In this document: positions 31,990 to 41,822 of the stretch, piece after piece
How the letters are laid out: every line of letters starts with the position of its first letter
Numbering within the stretch: position 1 is the first letter of the stretch
Source: Patella vulgata
Lineage: Eukaryota > Mollusca > Gastropoda > Patellidae
Reading direction: 5' to 3'
Length of the DNA: 64,000 nucleotides
Assembly: GCF_932274485.2 (NCBI RefSeq)
Contig: NC_065882.2
Location: 13,313,390-13,377,389, forward strand
Notes under the pieces: generated by a model
The model's database searches: none
The model's input: the letters and a program-made list of their open reading frames with translations, nothing else
What the model was told of the DNA's origin: nothing
Program-made: the position numbers and the translations under genes

Positions 31990-32376
31990 TTGTGGCTAAA
32001 TGATCTAAGGTGTGTGCTTCAGATTATACGCTCTTACATTGAACCTTGTGGGTTTTCTCCGGGTCCTCCGGTTTCCTCCCACTGCTAAAGACCCCTACAC
32101 GCAAGCGAATTATTGAAATAAAAAGATTAAACCATATGTTAGTCCCGAAATGACCTAGTTTGTGTCGAGTGGACGTTAATAAACCCCATTTCTCTCTCTC
32201 TCTCTTACATTGAGTCAAGTGACATGGTTTTGATTCCACACTTGTAAGTGGAGTTGCTCTGAATCCTCTTAGTTTCCTCCCACTGCTGAAGAGCCATACC
32301 TGCAAGTGATGTATTGAAATAAGAAATTCAATCATATGTTTATTCTGAAGTCGCCTAGTTTGTGTCCAGTGGATGT
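31990..32376 (+). mobile_element. Old SINE-A, split by a headless SINE-A
   Basis: Eroded head (TTGTGGCTAAATGATCTAAG), then, after the insertion, TTGAGTCAAGTGACATGG, TTTGATTCCACACTTG, a degraded core, CTGCTGAAGAGCC and GTCCAGTGGATGTTACCCC. It leads into the C-rich minisatellite. Confidence 0.75.
32043..32201 (+). mobile_element. Headless SINE-A with 12 bp target duplication, nested
   Basis: Starts CCTTGTGGGTTTTCTCCGGG and ends in GGACGTTAATAAACCCC plus (TC)n. CTCTTACATTGA flanks it (32031-32042 and 32202-32213). It lies within the head of an older SINE-A. Confidence 0.9.
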
Positions 32377-32526
32377 TACCCCCCCCCCCCCTCTCTATCT
32401 CTGTCTCTCTCAGTTACCCCCCCCATCTCTCTCTATCTCTGTCTCTCTCAGTTACCCCCCCCTCTCTCTATCTCTGTCTCTCTCAGTTACCCCCCCCCCT
32501 CTCTCTATCTCTGTCTGTCTCTCTCT
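32376..32526 (+). repeat. C-rich minisatellite, four units of about 37 bp
   Basis: Unit TTACCCCCCCC, CTCTCTATCTCTGTCTCTCTC, AG. It begins at the 3' end of the old SINE-A, whose TTAAACCCC and (TC)n tail supply the unit's make-up. Low-complexity frames across it (Pro/Leu/Ser-rich) are not genes. Confidence 0.85.
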
Positions 32527-32801
32527 TTGATTATATCCCATTGCACTTTGAGCATGCTTTTTGATTGATTTGACACTCTGCAGATATACATTAATTGTTA
32601 TTTTTAAATAGGAAAGTATGAAATCTAGTGCTGAATATTTATCTTGATGCTTGTGTATTGATGAATTCTGATATCACTCTGCTCACACAAATATTTGAAT
32701 CTTCCCATACAATTAATTTTTCCTGGCTATTGGTTATTTAATATTTTATGTCAGTTAAAATTAAATCAGTTTTTGTCTTATATAGGAATTATTTATATAG
32801 G

Positions 32802-33127
32802 TGGAGGTCGGGTGTTCGATCCCTGCATTGGCTGAGAAAGTTCATCCAGATTTTCCGGCTCAGTTCCACCTTGTCAGTGATGCAGGACAGAGGGCCTGAC
32901 TAGGACAGCTGTCTAGTCCTTCGGATGTTACGAAAAACCGAGGTCCCGTGTATACATTGGAATGCACGTAAAAGATCCCTTGGCAGTTGGAATTCGATAT
33001 AAGAGTAGGCGATAGTGCCGCTGCCCGGGCAAAATTTCCCTAATAGCACACTGTATGGCGTATGCTCGTCTTCATTAGCCCAGCATAGGAGCGGAGCAGA
33101 ACAGTAGGACGTTAAACCCCATTTCAT
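32802..33127 (+). mobile_element. SINE-B, 5'-truncated, with 13 bp target duplication
   Basis: Starts at TGGAGGTCGGGTGTTCGATC (B box) and is intact to GGACGTTAAACCCCATTTC. TTATTTATATAGG flanks it at 32789-32801 and 33128-33140. Confidence 0.92.
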
Positions 33128-33194
33128 TTATTTATATAGGACCTATTTGATATATTAATTAATAAAACCAACCAATATTCCAAAGAGAAAAAAA

Positions 33195-33310
33195 AAACAG
33201 ATAAGATAATATGTGGATTTAAATTGACCAATAAGTCATGTTTGCAGTGTCAAAGACTATGGATGATATTGAGTTAAAGACTTGTCTCTTGAAAGTAACT
33301 GAAATCCTGA
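33195..33310 (+). repeat. Right-end fragment of MITE family T3
   Basis: AATTGACCAATAAGTCATGT, GGATGATATTGAGTTAAAGA and CTTGTCTCTTGAAAG resemble 50740-50821, the right end of the TTAA MITE at 50364. Confidence 0.5.
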
Positions 33311-33380
33311 ATGTTTTGAGAACATGTACATGTGTTCAAATAGATTAAACATCTTCAAAGGTAAATGTCTATCTAATTTC

Positions 33381-33538
33381 TCCAACCTCGTGGGTTTTCT
33401 CCGGGTCCTCCGGTTTCCTTCCACTGCTAAAGACCCCTACCCGCAAGCAAATTATTGAAATAAAAAATTAAACCATATTTTAGTCCCAAAATGACCTAGT
33501 TTGTGTCAAGTGGACGTTAAACCCCATTTCTCTCTCTC
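33381..33538 (+). mobile_element. Headless SINE-A with 13 bp target duplication
   Basis: Starts TCCAACCTCGTGGGTTTTCT at the core, ends GGACGTTAAACCCCATTTC plus (TC)n. TCTATCTAATTTC flanks it at 33368-33380 and 33539-33551. Confidence 0.92.
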
Positions 33539-33803
33539 TCTATCTAATTTCATAAATTGTTTAATAGGACCAATAATGTAGGCCATTCTTGTATAATTTG
33601 AATATTCGAATAGGAAGATGGGGTTAAATTATATGTAACCACTATTAGCTAAATTCCTGAATATCTTGAGAACATGTGTTCTAATTTCACAATGCCTAGA
33701 AATTGTCTTAATAAATTGTTTAATAGGACCAATAATGTAGACCATGCTTAAATCTGTGCTGGTATATCAGAATATTCGAATAGGAAGATCAGGTATTCTA
33801 TAT

Positions 33804-34070
33804 ATAACCTAATAATGATAATAATTGATTTATATAGCGCCAACAATTCAACTCAGTGAGCTGCTCTCGGGCGCTTTACATAAGTACAACTAATATAAAA
33901 TTACAACAATCACAACACATTAATCCATAAACAAAAAACGGAGAACATTATTTAGTACACATGGTAAAAGTCTGACACAAACACAGCTAGAACCGTATTC
34001 AATCAGTTGTATATTTGATTAAAAAGTTCGGTTTTGAGATACTTTTTAAAAAAATTTAATAGAATAGCTA
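33804..34070 (-). mobile_element. L2-clade 3' end (SINE or truncated LINE)
   Basis: On the minus strand it reads toward TGTAAAGCGCCCGAGAGCAG, GGCGCTATATAAATCAATTA and (TAT)n, the typical L2-clade terminus. The inner part has no coding content. Confidence 0.65.
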
Positions 34071-34117
34071 GATTCCTGATGAATATCTTGAAAACATTTT
34101 CTTAACAGATAGCTTAA

Positions 34118-34514
34118 ACATGCATTATGCAAGAGCAAAATCTGCTTATTACAAGTCTTTCTTTAGGCCTAAAAAGTTATCTAAATTATCAATTAGACAT
34201 TAATTAACTTATCCAGGCCATAATAAACTCTCGATGTGAAGGCTAGCCTTCGATGTTGGCTGGATTAGATTCCTATATGCCGCTAACGGCTATTGATAAT
34301 TAATCAATAAAAATGGATAATCGAGACTATGCTGTTTATATTAATGATTTTAGTAATGATGACCGAGACAATGCAAAAATTTCATCCGCTTCTTTCTCGG
34401 CTCATAGTGGATCAATTTGACTGAAATTTTCAGCAAATTACCTTTACACTATCTAGTTTTTAACTATTATAGGGAGAACTGCCATCTCTTTATCTTATCT
34501 CCCATAATGTATCT
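34118..34514 (+). mobile_element. TTAA MITE family F, copy 4
   Basis: 397 bp between TTAA at 34114-34117 and 34515-34518. Left end ACATGCATTATGCAAGAGC, right end CCCATAATGTATCT. It is very close to copy 5 at 52490 (shared GGCTAGCCTT and ATAATCGAGACTATG blocks). Confidence 0.88.
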
Positions 34515-34754
34515 TTAATAGGACCAATTATGTAGGCCATTCAGTTTTCATAGTTCCCTGCTTGTATATTAGAATATTTGAATTGTAAAATCAGCATTTG
34601 ACATAACGATTGTTAGAAGAAATTAGGATCCATGCCATTATTCTTCTGGTTAATTTCATGCCTTTCAATGAATTCAATTACTAAACGGTAGACATCTAGT
34701 CTACACAAGGATAAGAACTGATCTGATTTCGCTCTGTTCAAATCAATGCCTCGT

Positions 34755-34971
34755 TTGTTTTAGCGTTAAAAGTATTGAATTGTGTTATATTTACTGGCTG
34801 AGGGAGAGGGCAGAACATTAATTTTCAGCTTTGATCAAGTCTTGATTGTTGCATGTTACGGATTGTTTTAGCGTTAAAAGTATTGAATTGTGTTATATTT
34901 ACTGGCTGAGGGAGAGGGCAGAACATTAATTTTCAGCTTTGATCAAGTCTTGATTGTTGCATGTTACGGAT
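34755..34971. repeat. 108 bp tandem duplication
   Basis: TTGTTTTAGCGTTAAAAGTA starts units at 34755 and 34863; no difference was seen across the unit to TTGCATGTTACGGAT. Either very young or an assembly artefact. Confidence 0.92.
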
Positions 34972-35084
34972 AACGGCATGTATGCTAGCTACGTTACGCG
35001 ACGGACGTTATTGATTGAGTTGTCTTCTCATGTCTAACAAGATCGTAAAAAGAATTGTCTCGAATATATTTCATTGAAAGAAAA

Positions 35085-35150
35085 TAAAATGAATTGAATT
35101 GGGATTTAAGGTCTTACTTTTCTGCACTGGCATACACTCACAGTGAACAT
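35085..35150 (-). mobile_element. SINE-B 3' fragment, degraded
   Basis: TTGGGATTTAAGGTCTTAC, TTTTCTGCACTGG and GGCATACACTCACAGTG resemble the SINE-B end on the minus strand. Confidence 0.4.
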
Positions 35151-35194
35151 TCGCTAGGTCGCTACAATCACTGAGAGGGATGACATCGGTGCAG

Positions 35195-35360
35195 CTTAAT
35201 GAGCACTCAATATTTACTTTTTTCCATCTGCAAATTAAATTGTTAACCATTTTTGGAAGTATTAGAAAAATAAATAATTGTGTTAATGAGCTCACAATAT
35301 TTACCTTTTTCCATCTGCAAATTAAATTCTAAAACATTTTTTTGAAGTATTAGAAAACTA
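35195..35360. repeat. About 84 bp tandem duplication
   Basis: CCATCTGCAAATTAAATT and GAAGTATTAGAAAA recur in both halves, each after an ATATTTAC-T run. Confidence 0.7.
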
Positions 35361-35484
35361 AATGAAAGTATTTGAAGTATATTTGGATAAAAAGGCATAC
35401 TTGTAGAAGGCATTCTTGAACTTTTAAAGGTCAGTCATCTAATGCAAATTGATAAGAAGGCTTTCACAATAACTCTGAAACAGA

Positions 35485-35735
35485 TTGGCATACACTATGT
35501 AGTGTGCTATGTGTGAGATTTTACCTGGACGGCAGTGCTTCTGCCTACTCTTCATGGAATGCCTACTGTTAAGGATTCTTTTACATGGCATGTCGTCATC
35601 CTCGGTATCCCCAGTGGTTGTTAAGGATTCTTTTACGTAGCATGTCGTCATCCTTGGTATCCCCAGTAGTTGTTAAGGATTCTTTTACGCGGCATGTCAA
35701 CATCCTTGGTATTCCCAGTGGTATCATTCCATTCT
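35485..35735 (-). mobile_element. SINE-B fragment with internal 52 bp triplication
   Basis: The SINE-B body on the minus strand (TATGTAGTGTGCTATG, CGGCAGTGCTTCTGCCTACT, TTCTTTTACGT). A 52 bp piece starting TTAAGGATTCTTTTAC is repeated at 35569, 35621 and 35673 with TCCTYGGTATCCCCAGT in each. Confidence 0.8.
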
Positions 35736-36515
35736 ACTCCACTAAACCCTGTGTTCATTCATAGAATTTTCACAAATTCAAATTATCTGCCCTTGATCAT
35801 AGGTTGATTCTACGAACCAATCAAAAAACAGTTCACATACCCATCCTGGCGTCATTGTTTACGTTCACCACAACAATCTTAGTTGCCCACTTGATTAGTC
35901 GATAAAAATGGCACAAGTAAAATTTGACTGTGTCTCCCCCGTAAATAGGGTATAGTGGAGTAGAACAGAACGATATCACTAGGGATACTGAAGATGAACA
36001 AATAGACGCTGTTCCTTGCCTGGTCGTCTGACCTGCACCAATATCCCCCATTGCTAGTTATGGTGTTGTTTTTCATTATCCCGGTTGGTTTCACTATATC
36101 CACATGTATTAAAAAAATGGTGTACAGGCTATTTTAATTATTAAACTTTCCAATCAAATCTTTTCGTTTGTTTACATCAACACATTTTATTTCATGCCAG
36201 AGACAAAATCTCAGCATGCTGCACTGTATTATATGATCAGGTTTGTCGTTGGTATGATTGTTGATCATTTGATGTAAATTGAATGAGAATATTTTCGACT
36301 TGCCATCAATATGTGATGAATATAAATAGAAATTATTGGCACTGAAAGCTGAAAGTGATTAACTCAATGATGAGTAAGTATTGATAAAATATAGACTACT
36401 TTCAAACCTCCAGTTTATAAACTTAAAAAACTTTTAAATACAGAATTGCAAAGTTGGCAGTATTTTGCATTAAACAAAATTTAGAAACTCTCAAGCTGTG
36501 GGGATGAAACAGCCT
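35736..36515. other. No feature recognised
   Basis: Two overlapping minus-strand frames of 72-74 codons (35833-36103) lack any domain signal and overlap a possible SINE-B scrap (TTTTCATTATCCCGGTTGG, 36070). No gene is called. Confidence 0.45.
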
Positions 36516-36519
36516 TTAA

Positions 36520-36590
36520 AGGAGCTAAATATCTAATATTTGGGACCTAGAAATTTAAACAAATGGGTCGCAACGCATGTAATAAGTGTT
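36520..36590 (+). repeat. Left-end fragment of MITE family T3
   Basis: AGGAGCTAAATATCTAATAT, TTGGGACCTAGAAATT and GGTCGCAACGCATGTAATA after a TTAA match the left end of 50364-50821. The remainder is missing. Confidence 0.65.
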
Positions 36591-37110
36591 TCAGGGGTTT
36601 TTTTGCAGATGTTTTTAATGGGCTACCTATTTTGAATTAAAGTGTTTCAGGGGTTTTCTTGCAGATATTTTTAATCAATCTGATTAAAACACAGATCCAA
36701 TTTCGTTTCGTTTTTTATAGTTCAAAATTTCGTTTTTACTTGTCTTTACTACATTTGGATCTGGAAGACTTGTTATTTAACTTGTGTTCTGCTTGAAATG
36801 AGGGGTAAGTCAATCAAATGGTTTGTCGAATCGAGCGTTTGACCTTTTTTGCGTGGAACTGTGGGTAGACATTACCAGCGATCGAAATCAAAACAAAGCA
36901 AAGGTAGATTTAAAAAAGCATGGCGGTCGCTAATTGGTTATCAGGTCAAATGTCGCTTGCTTGGTACATGACGTCATAGAACGTGAACTCCCACTTTAAC
37001 TTGTTAGATCTACGTAGTGTAGGCCATCGAAAGTATAAAAAACGAAACGAAATATAGATCTATATTTTAATTAGATTGATTTTTAATGTGCTACCTATTT
37101 TTTTTATGGA
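36586..37110. repeat. 56 bp tandem duplication, second unit hit by a MITE
   Basis: GTGTTTCAGGGGTTTT...TTGCAGATRTTTTTAAT...GCTACCTATTTT occurs twice. Unit 1 (about 36587-36642) is uninterrupted; unit 2 is split by the family E MITE at 36676-37078 and resumes with TTTTAATGTGCTACC at 37081. Confidence 0.85.
36676..37078. mobile_element. Mutator-like MITE, family E, copy 2
   Basis: 403 bp from CAATCTGATTAAAACACAGA to TAATTAGATTG, with inverted ends of about 40 bp and a perfect 9 bp duplication ATTTTTAAT (36667-36675 and 37079-37087). The neighbouring uninterrupted tandem unit shows the empty site. Confidence 0.92.
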
Positions 37111-37174
37111 GTCTGAATGTCTTCAAAATAATTCCTTTGGTGACCTTGCTAACTTATGCACCAAACAGAATAAA

Positions 37175-37290
37175 TGACAAGCCTACTTTATCCTGGAGTT
37201 TTTGTATCAACTAGGCTAATAAAGACTTACATATTATGTCATGCAGTGTGCTATGAGGGAAATTTTATCCAGGCGTCATATCCGCTAAAC
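37175..37290 (-). mobile_element. SINE-B 3' fragment
   Basis: CAACTAGGCTAATAAAGAC, CATGCAGTGTGCTATGAGGG and AAATTTTATCCAGGCG match SINE-B on the minus strand. Confidence 0.6.
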
Positions 37291-37667
37291 ATTTTTATTA
37301 ATTTTAAATGCTGCCCGGTACAAACGTCTTCATTTTTGTACAAAAAATCTGGGTTTTGCAATAAATATACTTTGTAGCAAACCATATTGACAAGAACATT
37401 GATTATATTGAACCAAAAAACACGTAAAAACACCCCCTTCCAACAATGATCAATTTGCCTTGACATACATGTTCAATTTTCTCTTAATAATAGACTCTAA
37501 GTGCCAATAACTCCATTTTTCACTTTCTATCGTAGTCGTGGTGATGACAACCACCAGTTACTCAGATGTTGCACTATATACAGCTTAGTATGGATAAACA
37601 AGGCTAATGGGAGTGCAGTATTGATACATACATGTACCATATAGTCACTGGTCGTTCTGGTCTTTCT

Positions 37668-37875
37668 AGAAATGAAATGAAATGGGGTTTAATATCATAC
37701 TATTCTGCTCCGTCTGGGCTAATGGAGCCGTGCATATGTCATACAGTGCGCAATGTGATAAATTTTGCCCGGACCAACGGCACTACAGCCTACTGTTATT
37801 TAAAATTTAAACTGTCAAGAGTTCTTTTACTTGCAATGTGTACCCGATACTGAACTACTAGTAACTGCTCTTGCC
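37668..37875 (-). mobile_element. SINE-B, 3' two thirds, inverted
   Basis: GAAATGGGGTTTAATATCAT, CTGGGCTAATGGAGCC, ATTTTGCCCGGACCAACGGC, GTCAAGAGTTCTTTTACTTG and a terminal GTAACTGCTCTTGCC. Confidence 0.75.
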
Positions 37876-38295
37876 AGTAGACTTCGTAGAATTTGCATTA
37901 AAAAAGGGGGAAAATGTACAAAATCTTTGATTAGAAAAATGTCATGCAATCTCTGATTTTAGACCAAAAAAAACATTGGCATTTGGAATGTGCTGAGCCA
38001 CTTGGCTTCTGTTCTTTTATAAAGTAGTTATTACTGATCACTTGAAACCCTCCCCAAAAAAAGCAAACAGCTTTCAAGAAAACCATCCCTATCAAAATTA
38101 AGTACGAAAGTTAAGTTAAATAAATTTAATAATGTATATTTATATTGCACCAGTTCTCTCCGCAAATGGCTGCTCAGTTGTTATTTAGCAGATTTCGAAT
38201 TTGATTACAAAAAACAAGAAGGAGCTAAACGAGTGTTGTGTTATATTATAGAGTTATGTCAATCTTCATGGAGAGAAATTATCCCTCAGAAGTTC
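37876..38295. other. No feature recognised
   Basis: AT-rich, nothing supportable. Confidence 0.5.
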
Positions 38296-38522
38296 AGTAG
38301 AGAGAGAGAAATGGGGTTTATCGCCTACTCGACATAAACTCGATCATATTGGGACTAACATATTCGCTTGCGGTACGTAGGGGTCTTGAGCAATCGTGGG
38401 AAACCAGAGGACCCAGAGAAAGCCCACAAAGTTGGACAGATGACCCTACTTCTTGTCACATACAAGTGGGGAATTGAAACCACGCCACTTGACTCAATGA
38501 CAGACCTAATGATCTAACACCC
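38296..38522 (-). mobile_element. SINE-A, inverted, head trimmed
   Basis: GAGAAATGGGGTTTATCGCC, GGTCTTGAGCAATCGTGGG, AGACCCACAAAGTTGGAC-like core and GAATTGAAACCACGCCACTT (B box side) on the minus strand. Confidence 0.8.
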
Positions 38523-38732
38523 CCCGCCCAAGTGGCAAAAGAGATGGCTGTGTGAAATCAAAAGTTTTTCGACATAAAGCTATGTTTTATTGGGCCTTTA
38601 ATAATTATAACAAACTTAATTTTCAACCACTTCCAGCTGAAAAATTCTGTACCATCTTAATTTTCAACCACTTACGACTAACTCTTGATCCATTCACTTG
38701 ATTTGATATAAATGTTTGTTGTTTATTACTTG

Positions 38733-38850
38733 CCAACCTCGTGAGTTTTCTCCAAGCAAATTATTGAAATAGAATTGAATCATATGTTAGTCCTGAAATT
38801 ACCTAGTTTGTGTCAAGTGGACATTATACCCTATTTCTCTGTCTCTTTTA
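38733..38850 (+). mobile_element. Headless SINE-A with internal deletion
   Basis: GCCAACCTCGTGAGTTTTCT at the usual headless start, then a jump to CAAGCAAATTATTGAAATAG and the GTCAAGTGGACATTATACCC end. No clear target duplication was found. Confidence 0.7.
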
Positions 38851-39380
38851 AGGGCAGAGTCTTTATTGCAATATATATGGTATCTACCCACCACGACAAC
38901 ACGTTTCATATTTTAATCAATTGAACGTATATATAGCCAGATAGATCTTGTCTCCCCCCTCAGGCAATCTGGCAATCCAAAAATTTTATCGAGAGAAGAT
39001 AGCAGTTTCTTAATGGAAAATAGATCTCCATGATTACAGATATGTTAATAATACGGGAGTGGAAGATTTTTTTATTATTTTTATGTGTGACCAAGTGCAT
39101 TATGATACCATTATTTTTGTACTGTAAATCATTAGGTTTTTTTTATGGAAATATCAAATTATCAAATTTTCCACAACTTAATCCATGATAAAATTTTTAC
39201 TCAAATTAGAATTTTTAACTTTTAAAAACACCTGCTAGTTAACAACCTTCCTTGAATTTAATTGGATTAAAAGGAGGCTCATCAAAAGATTAGGCGAAAA
39301 TGCATGCAGAAAAATCACAGTTATTCATGAGACTCAGGTGGTTTGTATTGCTATAGGGAGCAGTAGTTTGGGCAAACAGT
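38851..39380 (+). repeat. Dispersed repeat H in part (about 39115-39300)
   Basis: AATATCAAATTTTCCACAAC, TTAATCCATGATAAAAT and GGATTAAAAGGAGGCTCATC resemble 44620-44860 and, for the last block, 52463-52480. The remainder is featureless AT-rich DNA. Confidence 0.4.
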
Positions 39381-39478
39381 TCAGTTGGGATTAAACCCCA
39401 TCTCTCTCTCTCTCTCTGTACATGAAGTAGACCTAATAGCACACTTCATGGCATATTCCCACCTTTATTAGACCATTT
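39380..39478 (+). mobile_element. SINE ends: SINE-A terminus plus SINE-B scrap
   Basis: GGGATTAAACCCCATCTCTC with a (CT)n run is followed by AATAGCACACTTCATGGC and CCACCTTTATTAGACC from SINE-B. Confidence 0.45.
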
Positions 39479-39668
39479 TCGCTCTCTGCTTAAACCATGA
39501 ATACGGGTGATTTATTGAAATAAAGATTTATTATTTTAAATGTCATCACCTTCAATCAATCTTTAACTATAGTTTATTACAGGTTAATTAAAGGTATGAC
39601 ATTTAAGATACACAGGTAACATATAGATTTCAAGGACAGGAGAATTCAACACTTTGGAATGAACCTTA

Positions 39669-39983
39669 ATGGAATACATGCATGATTTAGAGACCCTATC
39701 CTTTGCAAACTACAATATTGTGAAAGTTGGATCTCTAAAAGTAACAACAGGCCACAAATGGTTCAGTTCCATTCCAGATATACAAATGTATGATGAATTG
39801 AAAATTTCATCGATCTATGCTGCTCCTAATGTAACAAGACAGCCAACTTCTTTTATTGCTGTGAACCAAATTGATGGGTCTATTTTAAATCAGAATGAAT
39901 CGAAGCTGGAAGATCAATTTAACATTTGTATTTTGATTTTTTTCCTTAAATATCTTGAGTACATATTCACTGGAGAAATTTGA
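39669..39983 (+). CDS. Unidentified open frame, possible exon, doubtful
   Basis: A 104-codon frame that overlaps none of the repeat families defined here. Its composition is more protein-like than that of other frames: it contains FANYNIVKVGSLKV, HKWFSSIPDIQMYDELKIS and TSFIAVNQIDGSILN. A stop lies three codons before the Met, so a 5' extension in frame is short. No domain could be recognised; a loose resemblance of the YNIVKVGS stretch to ligand-binding domains of class C receptors is too weak to name. It could be an exon of a host gene, an unknown transposon gene or chance. Confidence 0.22.
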   Translation: MEYMHDLETLSFANYNIVKVGSLKVTTGHKWFSSIPDIQMYDELKISSIYAAPNVTRQPTSFIAVNQIDGSILNQNESKLEDQFNICILIFFLKYLEYIFTGEI

Positions 39984-40149
39984 TATTTTCCGAAAAATGA
40001 ATATCACGAATTGTTACTTTCAACCTTCTGTTACAAATCTCGGGCCAGGAAGTAACTCATTTTTTAACTCAAACTTTAGTAACTCATCCACTGCTTGAAG
40101 TAAGAGGCAATCTTGCTCCTTGTCACATACAAGTGCGTGATCAAAAACA

Positions 40150-40378
40150 CAATATACTTTTAATGCATGCTAGATCATATGAAGGTCTGTCATTGAGTCA
40201 AGTGGTGTGGTTTCAATACCCCGCTTGTACATGATAAGGAGTAGGGTCGCTCTCCAACCTCGTGGGTTTTCTCCAGGTCCTCTAGTTTCCTCCCACTATT
40301 AAAGACCTGTGTGTGTTATTTCCAAAATGACCTAGTTTATGTCGACTGGACGTTAAGCCCAATTTCTCTCTATCACCC
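40150..40378 (+). mobile_element. SINE-A, internally shortened
   Basis: GGTCTGTCATTGAGTCAAGTG, B box GTTTCAATACCCC, GGAGTAGGGTCGCTCTCC, core, then a jump to AAATGACCTAGTTTATGTCG and GGACGTTAAGCCCAATTTC. Confidence 0.8.
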
Positions 40379-40795
40379 CTCTAAACAGACAGTATTTATC
40401 TCCTAATTATATTTTTAAATTAAGCAATTATCGGGAGGGTAATAGAACTGCCTGCCATGAAGTTTGATATTATGAATTTCCCTGCGAGTAGATTGCAGAT
40501 AATAATATGCTGAGCACATCACAAACTGATCCATCAAAATGCCACTTGAAGTTAGCGTTAAAGTTGCTTTTAGTAACTAACTGGTATAGTTATAAACGTT
40601 ATACTATGCATCGTAAATAGCTTCTCATCCATCACAGGGGTGAAATGAGGTGATTGCTTCTGGTTCATTCAATCAAATTGAGGTGTCAATTAAGGTGAAT
40701 TTACAAACGGATGAAGAATTCATCGGAATTACCATCATTCAATCGGTCATTAGATATCTAATGTTCCCTGAGAAAAATAAAATTAATTAAGGAAT

Positions 40796-41035
40796 CAAAT
40801 GAAATGGGGTTTTGACATCCTCGTTTTCTGCACCAACTGGGTTAATGAAGATGATAATGCGCCATTTGCAGTTTACTATGAGATAAATTGTGATGATTGT
40901 GCATTAAATTGTGATGATTGTGCATTAAATTGTGACGATTTTTGCATTAAATTGTGATGATTGTGCATTAAATTGTAACGATTGTACATTAAATTGTGAC
41001 GATTGTACATTAAATTATGACATATTCAACCCCAT
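40796..41035 (-). mobile_element. SINE-B end with a 21 bp repeat array inside
   Basis: Minus-strand SINE-B end (GAAATGGGGTTTTGACATCC, CTGGGTTAATGAAGATG, TTTACTATGAGATAAATT). From about 40882 to 41022 follow six to seven units of ATTAAATTGTGAYGATTGTGC. The last unit runs into CAACCCCATTTCATC, a second SINE-like end. Confidence 0.75.
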
Positions 41036-41084
41036 TTCATCTATTTGATAAACTTTAACGGTTAATTTTATGCATGAGGCTATA

Positions 41085-41250
41085 GTTTCGTTTCCACTGA
41101 GAATTTCTACTTGTTGAGTAAAATGGGGCAGGAGTAAAGCAGGAACACATCAATGGGAACACCGTAACTCATTGTTCAAGAATTCACCAAGGGAATTTAG
41201 AACCTGTTTAACCTCATTCCCTAGTTTTCAACGGAAACAACATTACATCC
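41085..41250. mobile_element. Possible MITE with imperfect inverted ends
   Basis: AGTTTCGTTTCCACTGAGAA on the left and the complement of GTTGTTTCCGTTGAAAAC on the right. No duplication could be fixed. Weak. Confidence 0.3.
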
Positions 41251-41649
41251 TATTCTCTACGCCTCCAAAGCTGTTTAATTTTAACCATTGCTGATGATAA
41301 TAGCTGATGATAACAATAAAACGGTAGAGCATTCACCTATCAGGAAGTTAAAACTGTTATTAATGAATATCGTTCAGCGTCCTGCCTGTTAATTGGTTGA
41401 TATGTTCAAATCTCAGTGGTAATTAAATTTGATTGGATGAAGTTTTTTTGCCTAAGGTACATGGTTATGTCTGATATCTATGTAGGCAATGATGGTTGAT
41501 TATATATCTTACTGAGTGATCAAATCCCTAAACAATGGCTTTCACTTCAAACTTTGTGTCAGTCAGTCAATTTTTGAAGTAATTGGTTTTACCTTTGATT
41601 AGCAAAACATTTCCTCCAAAGACTGCCAATTTTTAGCATTAACCCAATT

Positions 41650-41809
41650 TATTATATATTTTTTTATACGCCACATTTTCATGTTGATGTATATTGTTGT
41701 CGCTCCTGTCCGCACATTAACATTTTGTTTGTGGATACTCTACGGGTCACAATTGTTATCTGATTTTGATGAAACTTAAAATATTTGTTTATATCCCAAA
41801 TATCTTGGT
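41650..41809 (+). repeat. Fragment resembling the GTCC-headed satellite unit
   Basis: CGCTCCTGTCCGCAC, GGTCACAATTGTTATCTG and TTTTGATGAAACTTAAAATA resemble the region around 8200-8260 and 9797-9845 (GATGAAACTTGGTG). The similarity is loose. Confidence 0.35.
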
Positions 41810-41822
41810 TCCTTTCAATATT

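Larger units (their letters stand above)
33300..34610 (+). repeat. Diverged local array broken by three insertions
   Basis: TAATAGGACCAATAATGTAG recurs at about 33564, 33722 and (changed) 34518, and CTGAATATCTTGAGAACATG at 33316, 33659 and 34078. The units are separated by a headless SINE-A (33381), an L2-type tail (33804) and a family F MITE (34118). Confidence 0.65.

Noticed and set aside
32336-32568. Three overlapping Pro/Leu/Ser-rich frames
   Set aside because: Low-complexity translations of the CT/C-rich minisatellite in three frames.
40882-41022. CRISPR-like array of 21 bp units
   Set aside because: The units are contiguous without spacers and lie in an animal SINE context; a plain tandem repeat.
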